Source of the DNA: Pseudarthrobacter sp. L1SW
Lineage (GTDB): Bacteria > Actinomycetota > Actinomycetes > Actinomycetales > Micrococcaceae
Direction: 5' to 3'
DNA: 64,000 nucleotides
NCBI RefSeq assembly: GCF_020809045.1
Contig: NZ_CP078079.1
Span: forward strand, 1 to 64,000
Positions 53,809 to 63,349 of the stretch are shown one piece after another. Under the pieces are notes generated by a model. It was not told the DNA's origin. It saw nothing but the letters and a program-made list of their open reading frames with translations, and made no database searches. Positions within the stretch are counted from its first letter, which is position 1. Each line of letters opens with the position of its first letter. The position numbers and the translations under genes are program-made.

Positions 53809-55755
53809 CTAGCGGGCCGGGGACAGGGGCGTGTAGTCGAGGGATTTAAGGGGAAGCGTCCCCTTGTCCGTGGCAACCCTGACGGCGTGCTCTTCCGAAC
53901 GGGGGAAAACGAGCGAGGTCAGTGTTTGCTCTCCGTCGTTGATGAACACTTCGACGGAAGAGTAGTCAACAAAGACGGTCAGCTTCACAAGGCCGTCCTT
54001 CGTTGGGGCGGCCACGGTCCGCCTCTCGGTGAAGAGCGGGCCCAGGTCCACATCGGGAGGCTGTTGCCGGTCCAGGAAGACGGCGCCGTCCCGGAAGTTG
54101 TAACCGAGGGTCGCAAAGGCAGAGCCGCCGCTTTCCAGGTGGATCCGCGCCTCAGGCTGGTCCTCGGGCCCCGGGGGTCCAAGCGTCGCGTCCAGTCGGT
54201 ATGAGCCTCCTTGGGAGGCCGGAAGGTGCTTCGTGCCGTCCGGTGTGGCTCCTTGGAGACCCAAGGCTTCGCCCTCAAGCCGGCGCAAGGTTTTTGCCGG
54301 AGTGGAGACCAGGGTGGGGCGGCCCTGGACGGTTTTGAGGCGGACGTCCCGGATGAGGGTGTCCATGCCGCCGTGCCAGTCCCCGGTTGGGAGTTTGCGG
54401 GCATAGTCCCAGTTGTTCATCCACCCGATGGCCTTCCTGGACTGCATCTTCTGGCCTTCCGTGAGCCGGGGGTCGTCCCACGTCACGGCTGCGTAGAAGT
54501 CGGAGCCGGCGTCCATCCACTGGTGGTTCCCGTCCCGGGGCGTGAACTGGGTTCCGTCCCAGTTGCCGGTCCAATAGGCGACGCCGGTGGTTCTGCCCTC
54601 TTCTGTTCCGTTGGCACTTGCCGCGAGGACCCAGGTTCTCTTGCCGGGATCGCCGTCCACGTCCAAGTGGAAGAGGTCAGGGCACTCCAGTGTCCCCAGG
54701 CCGGTCCGTTCGAAACCCGACGCGTAGTGCCATTCCTTGAGATCGGAGGAGGTGTACATGCCGATCTTGTGGCCCTCGGCAAGGACCATGAGCCACTGGC
54801 TGCGTTCCCCGTCCCAGACAATTTTCGGGTCCCGCCAGTGCTCCGCTCCGGGGTTGTCCATCACGGGATTGCCCTTGTACGGGGTGAAGGTGTACCCGCC
54901 GTCGGTTGAGTAAAACAGTGACTGGCGCTGGACGCCCTGGTCCTGCTGGGTCAACAGGGAGATGACGGCGCCGTGGCCGAAACCGGCTGTGTTCCCGTGG
55001 TCCACCACCGTGCTGCCGGTCTCAATGTCACCCAGCCCGTTTTTGTACTTCTCAATGGCCACCCCTTCGTCCTTCCAGGTCAGAAGGTCTTCACTGGTGA
55101 GGTGGTACCACTCGGTCCCGTTTCCGTCCGGATAGTCGGCGTTGTACAGGTAGTAGTAGTGCCAGAGCCCATTGAGGTAAAAGGGCCGTTGCGGATCGTT
55201 CATCCAATTGCGTTCGGGAGTGATGTGGTAGCTGGGGCGGTACTTCGATGAATTCGGCGGCCGGTCAGCCGCTGCCTTTGGCCCGGTGAGCTGTTCCTGC
55301 AGGCCAACGTCGGCGAGCATTTGCCGGAGGGCCTCATCAGTGACGCACCCTGGCCGGCGGAGGTCCCCGGCTCCTGCGGCAACAGCGCCTTCGTCGAGGT
55401 TTGACCGCATGTAGATTTCGCCGTCAACCCGGGCAGCCGCAACCCAACCATTGTCACAACTGATGCTCCTCAAGTCCGCTACCCCTTCCGCCTGGACCGG
55501 ATGGACGGCAGAGAGGCTGGGGTCACCGCCAGTCAGCCAATAGGAGGCATAAACGCCCGCCGCATCCTTGGATGCGGACTGTGCTATAGCAACATTCCGA
55601 AGGGCCTCTTCTGCGCGCACTTTGGCGCTCGACCCCTCGATCCGGACAACCGTGGAGACAAGGGCGGCCAGGATTGCGAGGGCTGCTGCTACTGCCCAGG
55701 CGGTGCGCCGGCTGGTGGTAGTACGGAGATCAGGTTTTTCCGACATGGTGACCAT
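53809..55755 (-). CDS. Secreted GH32 levanase
   Basis: Hydrolyses beta-2,6-fructan (levan), or possibly sucrose and inulin. The 648-residue protein has an N-terminal membrane signal anchor (about 15-40), then a GH32 propeller with the nucleophile Asp187 in NWMNDPQRPF, the RDP motif in HWRDPKI and the acid/base Glu in ECPDLF, and a C-terminal beta-sandwich ending YTPLSPAR. The NDPQRP form is typical of levanases. Start is uncertain: ATG 55755 or 55746, neither with a strong ribosome site. The adjacent levansucrase gene is upstream on the same strand with a hairpin between them. Confidence 0.85.
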   Translation of the reverse strand: MVTMSEKPDLRTTTSRRTAWAVAAALAILAALVSTVVRIEGSSAKVRAEEALRNVAIAQSASKDAAGVYASYWLTGGDPSLSAVHPVQAEGVADLRSISCDNGWVAAARVDGEIYMRSNLDEGAVAAGAGDLRRPGCVTDEALRQMLADVGLQEQLTGPKAAADRPPNSSKYRPSYHITPERNWMNDPQRPFYLNGLWHYYYLYNADYPDGNGTEWYHLTSEDLLTWKDEGVAIEKYKNGLGDIETGSTVVDHGNTAGFGHGAVISLLTQQDQGVQRQSLFYSTDGGYTFTPYKGNPVMDNPGAEHWRDPKIVWDGERSQWLMVLAEGHKIGMYTSSDLKEWHYASGFERTGLGTLECPDLFHLDVDGDPGKRTWVLAASANGTEEGRTTGVAYWTGNWDGTQFTPRDGNHQWMDAGSDFYAAVTWDDPRLTEGQKMQSRKAIGWMNNWDYARKLPTGDWHGGMDTLIRDVRLKTVQGRPTLVSTPAKTLRRLEGEALGLQGATPDGTKHLPASQGGSYRLDATLGPPGPEDQPEARIHLESGGSAFATLGYNFRDGAVFLDRQQPPDVDLGPLFTERRTVAAPTKDGLVKLTVFVDYSSVEVFINDGEQTLTSLVFPRSEEHAVRVATDKGTLPLKSLDYTPLSPAR

Positions 55756-55798
55756 TTCAATTGGGGCTGTTTGTCCGGGCGGCGGTGCGCCACGGCAA

Positions 55799-55833
55799 CG
55801 GAGCGGGACGCCTGGGGATGGCGCCCCGCTCCG
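55799..55833 (-). terminator. Hairpin between levansucrase and levanase genes
   Basis: On both strands CGGAGCGGG-type arms at 55799-55812 and 55820-55833 pair in 13 of 14 positions. It lies between the levansucrase stop (55911) and the levanase start, with only a weak T-run, so it could be an attenuator or an mRNA-processing hairpin that changes the ratio of the two products. Confidence 0.6.
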
Positions 55834-55910
55834 CACTGGTGCCAGCTACCGCACAGGCAGGGAACTGCCGGTGCGCCGCCTGCAAGCAGGATGTGTCGTC
55901 GAGGTGTTGG

Positions 55911-57509
55911 TTACTTGTAGTGTCCCTCGCCGCCGACACGGACGTTGGTGGGCAGGTAGCCGAACGGGCCAAGGCCGTTCTCGCCGAAGCTCCGGTCAAC
56001 CTGCGTGACGCCGTTCTTGAAGTTGATCTTCACGGTCGGGGACAGGGAGCCGCCGCGGACGCCGTTGACGTTGTCGATGAACGACTGCACGAGTCCATTG
56101 GGCTGCACGTAGTGCGAGTAGGCCTGGAACTGCCGTCCGTTCTGCTGGCCCGAGATGGTGCCGCTCGGGTTGTTGGCCGGCAGGTTCAGGTCGGTGGGCG
56201 AACCGAGTGCCAGGCCGGAGTTGTTGACCGGCTGGTAGTCGGAACGCACGCCGTCGCCCACGAAACCGTAGACCCCGTCGGGGCCGCGCATGCCGGCCGC
56301 GTAGGTGAACTGGTGGCTGATCGTGTACAGGTAGTACTTGTTCTTGCCGTCCTCGTTCTGGATGAAGATCTGCGGACGCTCAGTCTGGTCGTTGACACAG
56401 TTGGCGGAGAGGATGGGAGGCAGGAAGGACCATTTGGTCAAGTCCTTGTTGTCCGCCACGGCGAGGCCCACGTTGCCCGTCTGGTACTGGGCGCCGGAAG
56501 CGTTTACATCCGCCACGGACTCGGACTTGGCGTCTCCCTCGCGGTAGCCGAGGTCTTCCTCGGTGCACTGGTATTCGCCGCGGTTCCCGGCAGTGTTGCC
56601 CTCGAAGACCATAAAGGTCTTGCCCGGGTGGGCCGGGTCGGCGAACGTGAAGGGGTCACGGAAGGCGAAGCCGGGGTTTTGTTCCTTGGTCTGGTACATC
56701 TGGCCGTCCGGCTCCAGCAGCTTGGTGTGCTCGAACCCGTCGAACCAGACGCGCTCCTCGTCGGCGTGGATGTTGCCGAGGGCCTTGGCAATGGCGGCGT
56801 CCGGGGCGATGCCGCCGCCGCCGGCATTCCGCTCGGCCACGTCGTGGAACGTGGTGGCCGTGTAGAACACGTTCACATGGTTGCCCTGCATGAGGCGGGT
56901 GGAGCCGGACCACTCGGTGTTGCCGACGGAGGCGCCGTCCACGAAGAGGTGTCCGCCGTAGTTCCACTTATCCGTGGCCGGGTCGGCGTTGGTCTTCCGG
57001 AAGAAGAAGCCGATGCGGGCGTTCCAGTGGCGCTGGTCGAAGTTGTAGCCGGCGTGGCGGTCAGCGACGAGCGAGAAGATCACGTCGTAGCCCTTGTAGC
57101 TGATCTGGTTGGCATTCTCGTCCGTCAGCGACCAGGTGTCCCAGACCCAGACGTCCTCGTTCATGGTGGGGAAGTCCTCGGGGATCTCCGGCATGGTGAC
57201 GTCCGGGCTCATGGAGTTCTGGCCGGGAGCCACCGTGGGGTCGCTCTGCGCCATGACCTGCTGCGCATCCGCACGGGTCCACTTTGAGGTGAAGTCCGAC
57301 GCCGGGTCGAAGGCTTCCTGCGTGTGTTCCGTGGGAAGGGGGAAACCGGGGGTGGGGGCCGGCAGCTGCTCACTGGCGGGCGGGTCCGCAGGCTCGTTCG
57401 CCTGAGCCGAGGGAACGGCAAGGAAGGCCGAGGCGGCTACTGCTGTTGCCAGCGCTGCGGCGGCGGACCGCCGCCGCAGCATCCGGGGGACTTGGGGGTG
57501 CTTGTGCAT
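55911..57509 (-). CDS. Secreted GH68 levansucrase
   Basis: Extracellular fructosyltransferase that builds levan from sucrose and releases glucose. The 532-residue protein has a signal peptide (about 1-38, cut after VPSAQA), then the GH68 five-bladed propeller with nucleophile Asp124 in VWDTWS, stabiliser Asp285 in FRDPF and acid/base Glu377 in TERPQIF. Length is normal for Gram-positive GH68 with an N-terminal extension. ATG 57509 is used. The neighbour downstream is a levanase, so the cell can both make and recover fructan. Confidence 0.93.
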   Translation of the reverse strand: MHKHPQVPRMLRRRSAAAALATAVAASAFLAVPSAQANEPADPPASEQLPAPTPGFPLPTEHTQEAFDPASDFTSKWTRADAQQVMAQSDPTVAPGQNSMSPDVTMPEIPEDFPTMNEDVWVWDTWSLTDENANQISYKGYDVIFSLVADRHAGYNFDQRHWNARIGFFFRKTNADPATDKWNYGGHLFVDGASVGNTEWSGSTRLMQGNHVNVFYTATTFHDVAERNAGGGGIAPDAAIAKALGNIHADEERVWFDGFEHTKLLEPDGQMYQTKEQNPGFAFRDPFTFADPAHPGKTFMVFEGNTAGNRGEYQCTEEDLGYREGDAKSESVADVNASGAQYQTGNVGLAVADNKDLTKWSFLPPILSANCVNDQTERPQIFIQNEDGKNKYYLYTISHQFTYAAGMRGPDGVYGFVGDGVRSDYQPVNNSGLALGSPTDLNLPANNPSGTISGQQNGRQFQAYSHYVQPNGLVQSFIDNVNGVRGGSLSPTVKINFKNGVTQVDRSFGENGLGPFGYLPTNVRVGGEGHYK

Positions 57510-57882
57510 TATTGCTCTTCTCGCGGAGTTGTAACTGTTCGTGGAAGACGGGCATCTGCCCTAATTTCCCGACACTCCAGCGGCCCCGATTCCGCAGGCG
57601 TCATCAGGGACGCCGTTGTTCGGAGGTGATCCGGCGTGGGATCGCCGGTTCAAAGGCCGTGAGATTTGTGGGCTCCCGGCTGCACCACCGTAGGGAGACC
57701 CGGAGACCATGCGCAAGTATGTTTCCACGCACCCCGGACGGGTGCGCCATCAGGAATGTAAGCGCTTGCATTAAGCAAGGGCGCGCGCGTACTCGGGCTG
57801 AGGGAGCAAGTCAAATGTTTCGTTCGACGTGATTCCGTCCTGGCGCGGACGGGGCCGGAAGCGCCCCGTCCGCGCGCACCGC
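57510..57882. other. Spacer upstream of levansucrase with LacI/cre-type palindrome
   Basis: 373 bases without a gene. The clearest feature is AATGTAAGCGCTTGCATT at 57755-57772, containing TGTAAGCGCTTGCA (57757-57770), which is close both to the LacI-family palindrome and to catabolite-responsive cre elements. It lies about 245 bases upstream of the levansucrase start. I could not place a strong promoter box in the rest; a long mRNA leader is possible. Confidence 0.6.
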
Positions 57883-59829
57883 CTACGGGAAGCTGGGGAC
57901 GTAGCTGGGAATTCCGACGGCGTCCGTTGACACTGGTGCGCCGGTGTCGTTGATGACGTGGTCCAGTGTGCCCGCGCCCAGGTTGACCGTCAGCAGGCTG
58001 TGCAGCTTCACGCCCGGGGTCACCGGCACTTCAAAACCCCGGGTGGCGTGGATGGTGGGGTCCACGTTGTTGTAGACGTAGCTGCCGCCGCCCCAGAGTT
58101 CGTGGGTCTTCACGGAGTCCGCGACCTTGTAGCCGGCCCAGCCCAGGACGCCGTCGTGTTGCCATGCTGCCTGGTTGGGTGCATCGTAGGGCAGCTCGTT
58201 CTGGAAGAAGACGGTCCTGCCGTTCTCGCCGTTCCAGATCACGTTGTACTCCTGGTAGTGCTCCACGAACAGGCCGGTGGCCGTGACGTTGTCACCATTG
58301 ATGATCACGCCGTTCCTGCCGGTGTTGGTGGTCCAGCCCACCCCGTTGCCGTGGTCGGCGCGCCAAGCCCAGATGTGGTCCAGGAGGACGTTGTCGCTGT
58401 TGACCTCAAGGCTGACCGAGGCCTTGCCCACGTGCGGACCGCCGATGCGGAAGAAGACGTCATGGAGAGTGGTGGGGTTGGCGGGATCGCTGTGCATGCC
58501 GGAGTTTGCGGCGCCGCCGCCCTCGCCGTCCGCCGCCTTGCCCACCCGCATCAGCGCGGGGGAGTTCACTGTACCGGCATCCACGGTCACTGCGGCGATA
58601 TCCACGCCCGGAACATCCGCGACCGTCAGGGGGACGGCCCCGTTGACCGCTGTCAGGGTTGCCATGCCGAGCCCGAGGACCACCGTGTTGGCGCGCTTGA
58701 CCTCGATGCTCTCGTCAATGCCGTAAACCCCCGGGGTCAGCAGCAGGTTCTTGCCGCGCGCCAGCTGGGAATTGATGGTCTTGGCTGAATCGGCGGGGGT
58801 GGCCACGTAGAAGTCTGAAAGCGGAAGGCTGCGTCCCGCCGTCGGCCCGTTCTCCCAGGTTGTTCCGGCGGATTCCATGCGGACGGCGGGGACGAACACG
58901 CTGTACTGGCCCGCGGAGTCCAGGGTGAGGTACGGCTTCTCGCGGCTGATGGGGGTGCTGTCAAGGGTGGTGTACGGCGGGTTGGGGAAGGATTGCGCCG
59001 GTGCCCCGTCCACGCCGGAGAACACCTGGTTCCAGACTCCGTTGGACCAGTTGCCGATGCTGCTGTCACGGACAAAGTACTGCTGCTGGGAGCCGTTGAT
59101 CACGGCGTCCGTCTTCGAATCGGAGATGAAGCCGCCGCTGGCGTACTGCGGGCCGGCGGTGCAGTAGTCCATGAGGGAGAGGTTGCCGCCAGTGATATTG
59201 ACCCGCCGCATGGGTGATGCCTGGGACGCCGCCCAGAAATTCGCGGAGCTGCGGCATCCCTCGAGGCCGGTGACGTTGATGGTGAGGTTGGACAGGGACC
59301 GCCAGAAGTTGTTCAAGGCGATGCAGTTGTCCGCGGTGAGGCAGCGGTTGTAGACGTCCACGTGCCCGTTGATGATGACATCCGTGGGGGAAGCGCCAAG
59401 CCCGGCGACCTCCGTGGAGTATCCAACCTGGACGATGAGCGGTTCCTCGGCCGTGCCGTAGGTGCCCGGCTTGAACAACAGCGAGTAGCGGTTCGAACCC
59501 ATCTCGTCATCCACCTGCTGCGCCGCAATGGCGTCCACGGTGGCCTGGATTTCCGCCACGGGCATGCCCGGATCAAAGACGTGGACGTTAGTCCCGAACG
59601 GATGTGCCGCGGTTTGTGCGAAGCCGGTTACCGCCGGCTGGGGCGCCGCCGGTGCCTCTGTTACGGACATCTGCTGAACGGCCGACGGCGCTGCGCCGGC
59701 GGGGCTGCCGACGGCGCCTGCGAGGAGACCGGCCAGGAGGATGGCGCTGCCGGCAATGTGCCGGCGGCGGTGCGGGGTGGGAGCGGCCTGGGCGGGACCT
59801 GGCGGGAGGGAATGGTGGGCTAGCGGCAT
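57883..59829 (-). CDS. Secreted right-handed beta-helix protein, probable polysaccharide enzyme
   Basis: The 648-residue protein has a signal peptide (about 20-47) and then repeated short beta strands forming parallel beta-helices. Recognisable segments are FGTNVHVFDPGMPVAEIQ, YSLLFKPGTYG, QQQYFVRDSS and TTWENGPTAGRSLPLSDFY, typical of a family variously annotated as coagulation factor 5/8-type or adenylyl-cyclase-like protein. Such two-helix proteins resemble GH55 or GH91 folds, but no catalytic motif is certain. Start is ATG 59829. Its likely promoter (TTGCCG and TACGCT at 59963-59935) ends at a CebR-type operator, so it may be co-regulated with the beta-glucoside operon on the other side. 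Confidence 0.8.
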   Translation of the reverse strand: MPLAHHSLPPGPAQAAPTPHRRRHIAGSAILLAGLLAGAVGSPAGAAPSAVQQMSVTEAPAAPQPAVTGFAQTAAHPFGTNVHVFDPGMPVAEIQATVDAIAAQQVDDEMGSNRYSLLFKPGTYGTAEEPLIVQVGYSTEVAGLGASPTDVIINGHVDVYNRCLTADNCIALNNFWRSLSNLTINVTGLEGCRSSANFWAASQASPMRRVNITGGNLSLMDYCTAGPQYASGGFISDSKTDAVINGSQQQYFVRDSSIGNWSNGVWNQVFSGVDGAPAQSFPNPPYTTLDSTPISREKPYLTLDSAGQYSVFVPAVRMESAGTTWENGPTAGRSLPLSDFYVATPADSAKTINSQLARGKNLLLTPGVYGIDESIEVKRANTVVLGLGMATLTAVNGAVPLTVADVPGVDIAAVTVDAGTVNSPALMRVGKAADGEGGGAANSGMHSDPANPTTLHDVFFRIGGPHVGKASVSLEVNSDNVLLDHIWAWRADHGNGVGWTTNTGRNGVIINGDNVTATGLFVEHYQEYNVIWNGENGRTVFFQNELPYDAPNQAAWQHDGVLGWAGYKVADSVKTHELWGGGSYVYNNVDPTIHATRGFEVPVTPGVKLHSLLTVNLGAGTLDHVINDTGAPVSTDAVGIPSYVPSFP

Positions 59830-59913
59830 TGCTGGTCCTGTTCGTCAGTTGGGGTAGGGGCGCGCGGGTCCGGGTGTAGCTGGCCTGCTGTGGTGCAAGC
59901 GATCCGCCGGGTG

Positions 59914-60039
59914 TGGGAGCGCTCTCGTCGGGGCAGCGTAACACCGCCCAGAGAATGCGGCAAGGAAAAGTGGAATCGCTCCCACCGATGGTTGACAAGG
60001 CGACGTGATGTGGGACACCATGGCGTGAGAGCGCTCCCA
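59914..60039. promoter_or_regulatory. Divergent control region with three CebR-type operators
   Basis: Three near copies of TGGGAGCGCTCCCA, the operator form known for Streptomyces CebR: TGGGAGCGCTCTCG at 59914-59927, TGGAATCGCTCCCA at 59971-59984 and TGAGAGCGCTCCCA at 60026-60039. For the plus-strand operon, TTGACA (59992-59997) and CACCAT (60016-60021) form a promoter with the third site at the start of transcription. For the beta-helix gene, TTGCCG and TACGCT (59963-59935, spaced 17) end exactly at the first site. The middle site is shared. No CebR gene lies in the window. Confidence 0.85.
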
Positions 60040-60150
60040 CCATGTTCGCTCCGACTACTCATCCAGCCGGCCCATGTGTCCCTGCGCGCCCATGCCGCAA
60101 CGGTTCGCCGGTTTGCGGCGTGGATCCATTTGACGAAGGAGTCTTCCCCT

Positions 60151-61443
60151 GTGAAAAAGCCCAGCAAGTTCATTGTCCTTTCGGCCGCCGCGGCGTGTCT
60201 TTCCCTCTCGCTGACAGCCTGCGGGCCCTCCGCTCCGGAGAAAGGCGGTGTAAACGAAGCCACCGGTTCCGATCCGGTCACCCTGACCGTAGGCACCTTC
60301 AACGAATTCGGCTACGAAAAGCTCTTTGAGGAGTACCAGGAGCTGAACCCCAACGTCACCATCGAGCACAAGAAGGCGGCCACCAGCAACGAGGCCCGGG
60401 ACAACCTCACCACCCGCCTGGCTGCCGGATCCGGCTTGTCCGATATCGAAGCCGTCGAGGTGGACTGGCTCCCTGAGCTCCTGCAGTACCCGGACCAGTT
60501 TGCGGACCTCAGCGATCCCGCTGTGGAGGGCCGCTGGCTCGACTGGAAGACCGAGGCAGCCACCACAGCCGACGGCAAGCTGGTGGGGTACGGAACCGAC
60601 TCCGGTCCCGAAGCCGTCTGCTATAACGCCGAACTGCTGAAGAAAGCCGGGATGCCCACCGACCGCGGTGAAGTGGCCAAGATGCTTGGCGGCACCTGGG
60701 ACAGCTACTTCGACGCCGGCCGGAAGTTCACGGCCGCCAACCCGGGCGCTGCCTGGTTCGATTCCGCCGGGGCCATCTACCAGGGCATGAGCAACCAGCT
60801 CGAGAAGGCCTACGAGGAGGAGGACGGCACCGTCATCGCCACGGAGAACCAGAAGGTGAAGGACATCTACAACCAGGTGCTCAAGGCGTCCACGGAGGAC
60901 GGCCTGTCAGCCCATCTCAAGCAGTGGAGCGATGACTGGGCTTCCGGTTTCCAGACCAATGCCTTCGCCACAACCCTCTGCCCCGGCTGGATGCTCGGCG
61001 TCATTGAGGGCAACGCGGCGGGAGTCACCGGCTGGGACGTGGCCAACGTCTTCCCCGGGGGCGGCGGCAACTGGGGCGGTTCCTACCTGACCGTACCCGC
61101 CCAGGGCGATCACCAGGCCGAGGCCAAGAAGCTGGCGAACTGGCTGACGGCACCTGAGCAGCAGATCAAGGCCTTCACCGCCAAGGGCACCTTCCCCAGC
61201 CAGAAGGAGGCCCTGGAAAGCAGCGAACTGCTGGGACAGACCAACGCCTTCTTCAATGGTGCACCTACGGGCGAGATCTTTGCCGAGCGCGCCAAGGCCG
61301 TTGAGGTGACCCCCTTCAAGGGCACCAGGTTCTTTGCCATCAACGATGCCATGCAGCAGGCCCTCACCCGCGTGGACGTTGACAAGACGGACGACGCCGC
61401 CTCCTCCTGGGAGAAGTTCGTCACCGCAGTGAAGTCGCTCTAA
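60151..61443 (+). CDS. cebE: Cellobiose/cellooligosaccharide ABC transporter binding lipoprotein
   Basis: The 430-residue protein has a lipobox LTAC (about residue 24) and a family 1 solute-binding fold: TLTVGTFNEFGYEKL, VEVDWLPELLQYPD and WDVANVFPGGGGNWGG, a pattern close to CebE-type binders. GTG 60151 follows AAGGAG. It leads a four-gene operon with two permeases and a GH1 beta-glucosidase, next to CebR-type operators, matching the Streptomyces cebEFG-bglC order. The exact substrate (cellobiose, cellotriose or laminaribiose) is inference. Confidence 0.88.
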   Translation: MKKPSKFIVLSAAAACLSLSLTACGPSAPEKGGVNEATGSDPVTLTVGTFNEFGYEKLFEEYQELNPNVTIEHKKAATSNEARDNLTTRLAAGSGLSDIEAVEVDWLPELLQYPDQFADLSDPAVEGRWLDWKTEAATTADGKLVGYGTDSGPEAVCYNAELLKKAGMPTDRGEVAKMLGGTWDSYFDAGRKFTAANPGAAWFDSAGAIYQGMSNQLEKAYEEEDGTVIATENQKVKDIYNQVLKASTEDGLSAHLKQWSDDWASGFQTNAFATTLCPGWMLGVIEGNAAGVTGWDVANVFPGGGGNWGGSYLTVPAQGDHQAEAKKLANWLTAPEQQIKAFTAKGTFPSQKEALESSELLGQTNAFFNGAPTGEIFAERAKAVEVTPFKGTRFFAINDAMQQALTRVDVDKTDDAASSWEKFVTAVKSL

Positions 61444-61445
61444 CC

Positions 61446-62438
61446 ATGGCTGTCACCGACCGGGCCAACCCACCCAGGACCGGGCCCAGCCCCCGGCCCG
61501 CGAAGGACGGAAAGAGCGTCCGGCGACTGGCGTTTTCACAGCAGGTCTCCAAGTGGGACGTGAAGTTGTCCCCCTACCTGTACATCTCCCCGTTTTTCCT
61601 CCTGTTTGCCATCACGGGACTCTTTCCGCTGGGGTACACGGCCTGGGTATCACTCCACAACTGGAACCTCATCGGCGGGCAGGGAAAGTTCGCGGGACTG
61701 GACAACTACGCGTTCGTCATAGCCCAGCCCTACTTTTGGAACGCTGTGGGCAACACCTTCAGCATCTTCATCCTTTCCTCCGTTCCGCAGGTTGTCATCG
61801 CCCTTGTCATTGCGGCCGTACTGGACGCAAACCTGAGGGCCAGGACGTTCTGGCGGATGGGTGTGCTGGTGCCGTTCGTCGTTGCACCCGTAGCGGTGGG
61901 GCTGATCTTCAACAACCTCTTTGCAGACCAGTTCGGCCTGATCAACGAGATCCTGAAGGTTGTTGGGCTTGACCCGGTCCGGTGGCACAGCGATTCGCTG
62001 GCAAGCCATGCTGCCATCGCCACCATGGTGAACTTCCGGTGGACCGGCTACAACGCGCTGATCTTCCTTGCTGCCATGCAGGCGATCCCCCGCGACGTGT
62101 TCGAGGCGGCAACCATTGACGGTGCGGGCCGGCTGCGGCAGTTCTTCTCCGTCACCGTCCCGATGCTTCGCCCCACCGTGATCTTCGTTGTGATTACCTC
62201 AACCATCGGCGGGCTGCAGATCTTCGATGAGCCGCGGGTCTTTGACCAGTCCGGCCTGGGCGGGGCTGACCGGCAGTGGCAGACGCTGACCATGTACATC
62301 TGGGAACTCGGGTGGGGCCAGCGCAACTTCGGCAGGGCCTCCGCGGTGGCGTGGCTGCTCTTCCTGATCATCGTGCTGATCGCCCTGCTCAACTTCTTCA
62401 TCACCAAGCGCATCGCCAGCCAGGGAGGCCGCAAGTGA
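61446..62438 (+). CDS. cebF: Cellobiose-type ABC transporter permease
   Basis: The 330-residue permease has six membrane segments after a 35-residue basic N-terminus, and the EAA loop FEAATIDGAGRLRQFFSVTV, which docks the transport ATPase. It begins two bases after cebE and its stop overlaps the cebG start as GTGA. The absence of an ATPase gene implies a shared MsiK-type ATPase from elsewhere. Confidence 0.9.
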   Translation: MAVTDRANPPRTGPSPRPAKDGKSVRRLAFSQQVSKWDVKLSPYLYISPFFLLFAITGLFPLGYTAWVSLHNWNLIGGQGKFAGLDNYAFVIAQPYFWNAVGNTFSIFILSSVPQVVIALVIAAVLDANLRARTFWRMGVLVPFVVAPVAVGLIFNNLFADQFGLINEILKVVGLDPVRWHSDSLASHAAIATMVNFRWTGYNALIFLAAMQAIPRDVFEAATIDGAGRLRQFFSVTVPMLRPTVIFVVITSTIGGLQIFDEPRVFDQSGLGGADRQWQTLTMYIWELGWGQRNFGRASAVAWLLFLIIVLIALLNFFITKRIASQGGRK

Positions 62439-63349
62439 GCTCCGTTCCCATGATCGAACAGACGGCCGGCAAGGGCGCGGCCAGGGCCGCCGCCCGCCGG
62501 AATGCCGGAGGGAACCGCAAAACCGGCTTCGGTGGTGCCCGCCGGCCCGGATTCCTGACCTATGGGTTCCTCGGGGCCGTTCTCCTCGCTTCGGTGTTCC
62601 CGCTGTACTGGTCCTTCCTGGTGGGCAGCCATGACAACACCGTCCTGAGCCGCGGCATCCCGCTGCTCCCGGGCGGCAACTTCCTGGCCAACGCGGCGAA
62701 AGTCTTCGACAGCATCCCGTTCTGGAAGGCAATGGGCAACAGCCTCATCGTCTCCGGCGTCACCGCGGCGTCCGTCGTCGCCTTCTCCACCCTGGCGGGC
62801 TTCGCCTTCGCCAAGCTCCGCTTCCGCGGCAGCAAGGGCCTGTTGGTGTTCGTCATCGCCACCATGGCCGTTCCCACCCAGCTGGGCGTGGTCCCGCTCT
62901 TCATTGTGATGTCCAAGCTGGGCTGGACCGGATCGCTCTGGGCCGTCATTATCCCCGGCCTGGTCACCGCTTTCGGAGTGTTCTGGATGACCCAGTACCT
63001 CCGGGACGCCCTGCCGGATGAACTCATTGAAGCTGTGCGTATGGACGGCGCGTCCATGATCCAGGCTTTCTGGCACGTCGGGTTCCCGGCTGCCCGGCCC
63101 GCCGCGGCCATGCTCGCCTTGTTCACGTTCGTGGCCACCTGGACGAACTTCTTCTGGCCGTTCATCGTCCTGGACCCCTCGAATCCCACCCTCCCGGTGG
63201 CACTGCAGCTGCTCCAGGCGGCCCACTTTGTTGACTACTCGGTGGTGCTCGCCGGTGCGGTCCTGGCCACCGTCCCCCTCTTGCTCCTGTTCATTGCGGC
63301 AGGCCGGCAACTCGTATCAGGAATCATGCAAGGAGCAGTAAAAGGATGA
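62435..63349 (+). CDS. cebG: Cellobiose-type ABC transporter permease
   Basis: The 304-residue permease has six membrane segments and the EAA loop [21 protein letters not shown] start at GTG 62435, overlapping the cebF stop and preceded by GGAGG at 62424-62428; the open frame upstream lies inside cebF. Its stop overlaps the ATG of the beta-glucosidase gene, so the whole operon is tightly coupled. Confidence 0.9.
   Translation: MSSVPMIEQTAGKGAARAAARRNAGGNRKTGFGGARRPGFLTYGFLGAVLLASVFPLYWSFLVGSHDNTVLSRGIPLLPGGNFLANAAKVFDSIPFWKAMGNSLIVSGVTAASVVAFSTLAGFAFAKLRFRGSKGLLVFVIATMAVPTQLGVVPLFIVMSKLGWTGSLWAVIIPGLVTAFGVFWMTQYLRDALPDELIEAVRMDGASMIQAFWHVGFPAARPAAAMLALFTFVATWTNFFWPFIVLDPSNPTLPVALQLLQAAHFVDYSVVLAGAVLATVPLLLLFIAAGRQLVSGIMQGAVKG

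Noticed and set aside
55761..57287. 508-codon plus-strand frame over levansucrase
   Set aside because: Antisense shadow of a signal-peptide-bearing GH68 gene.
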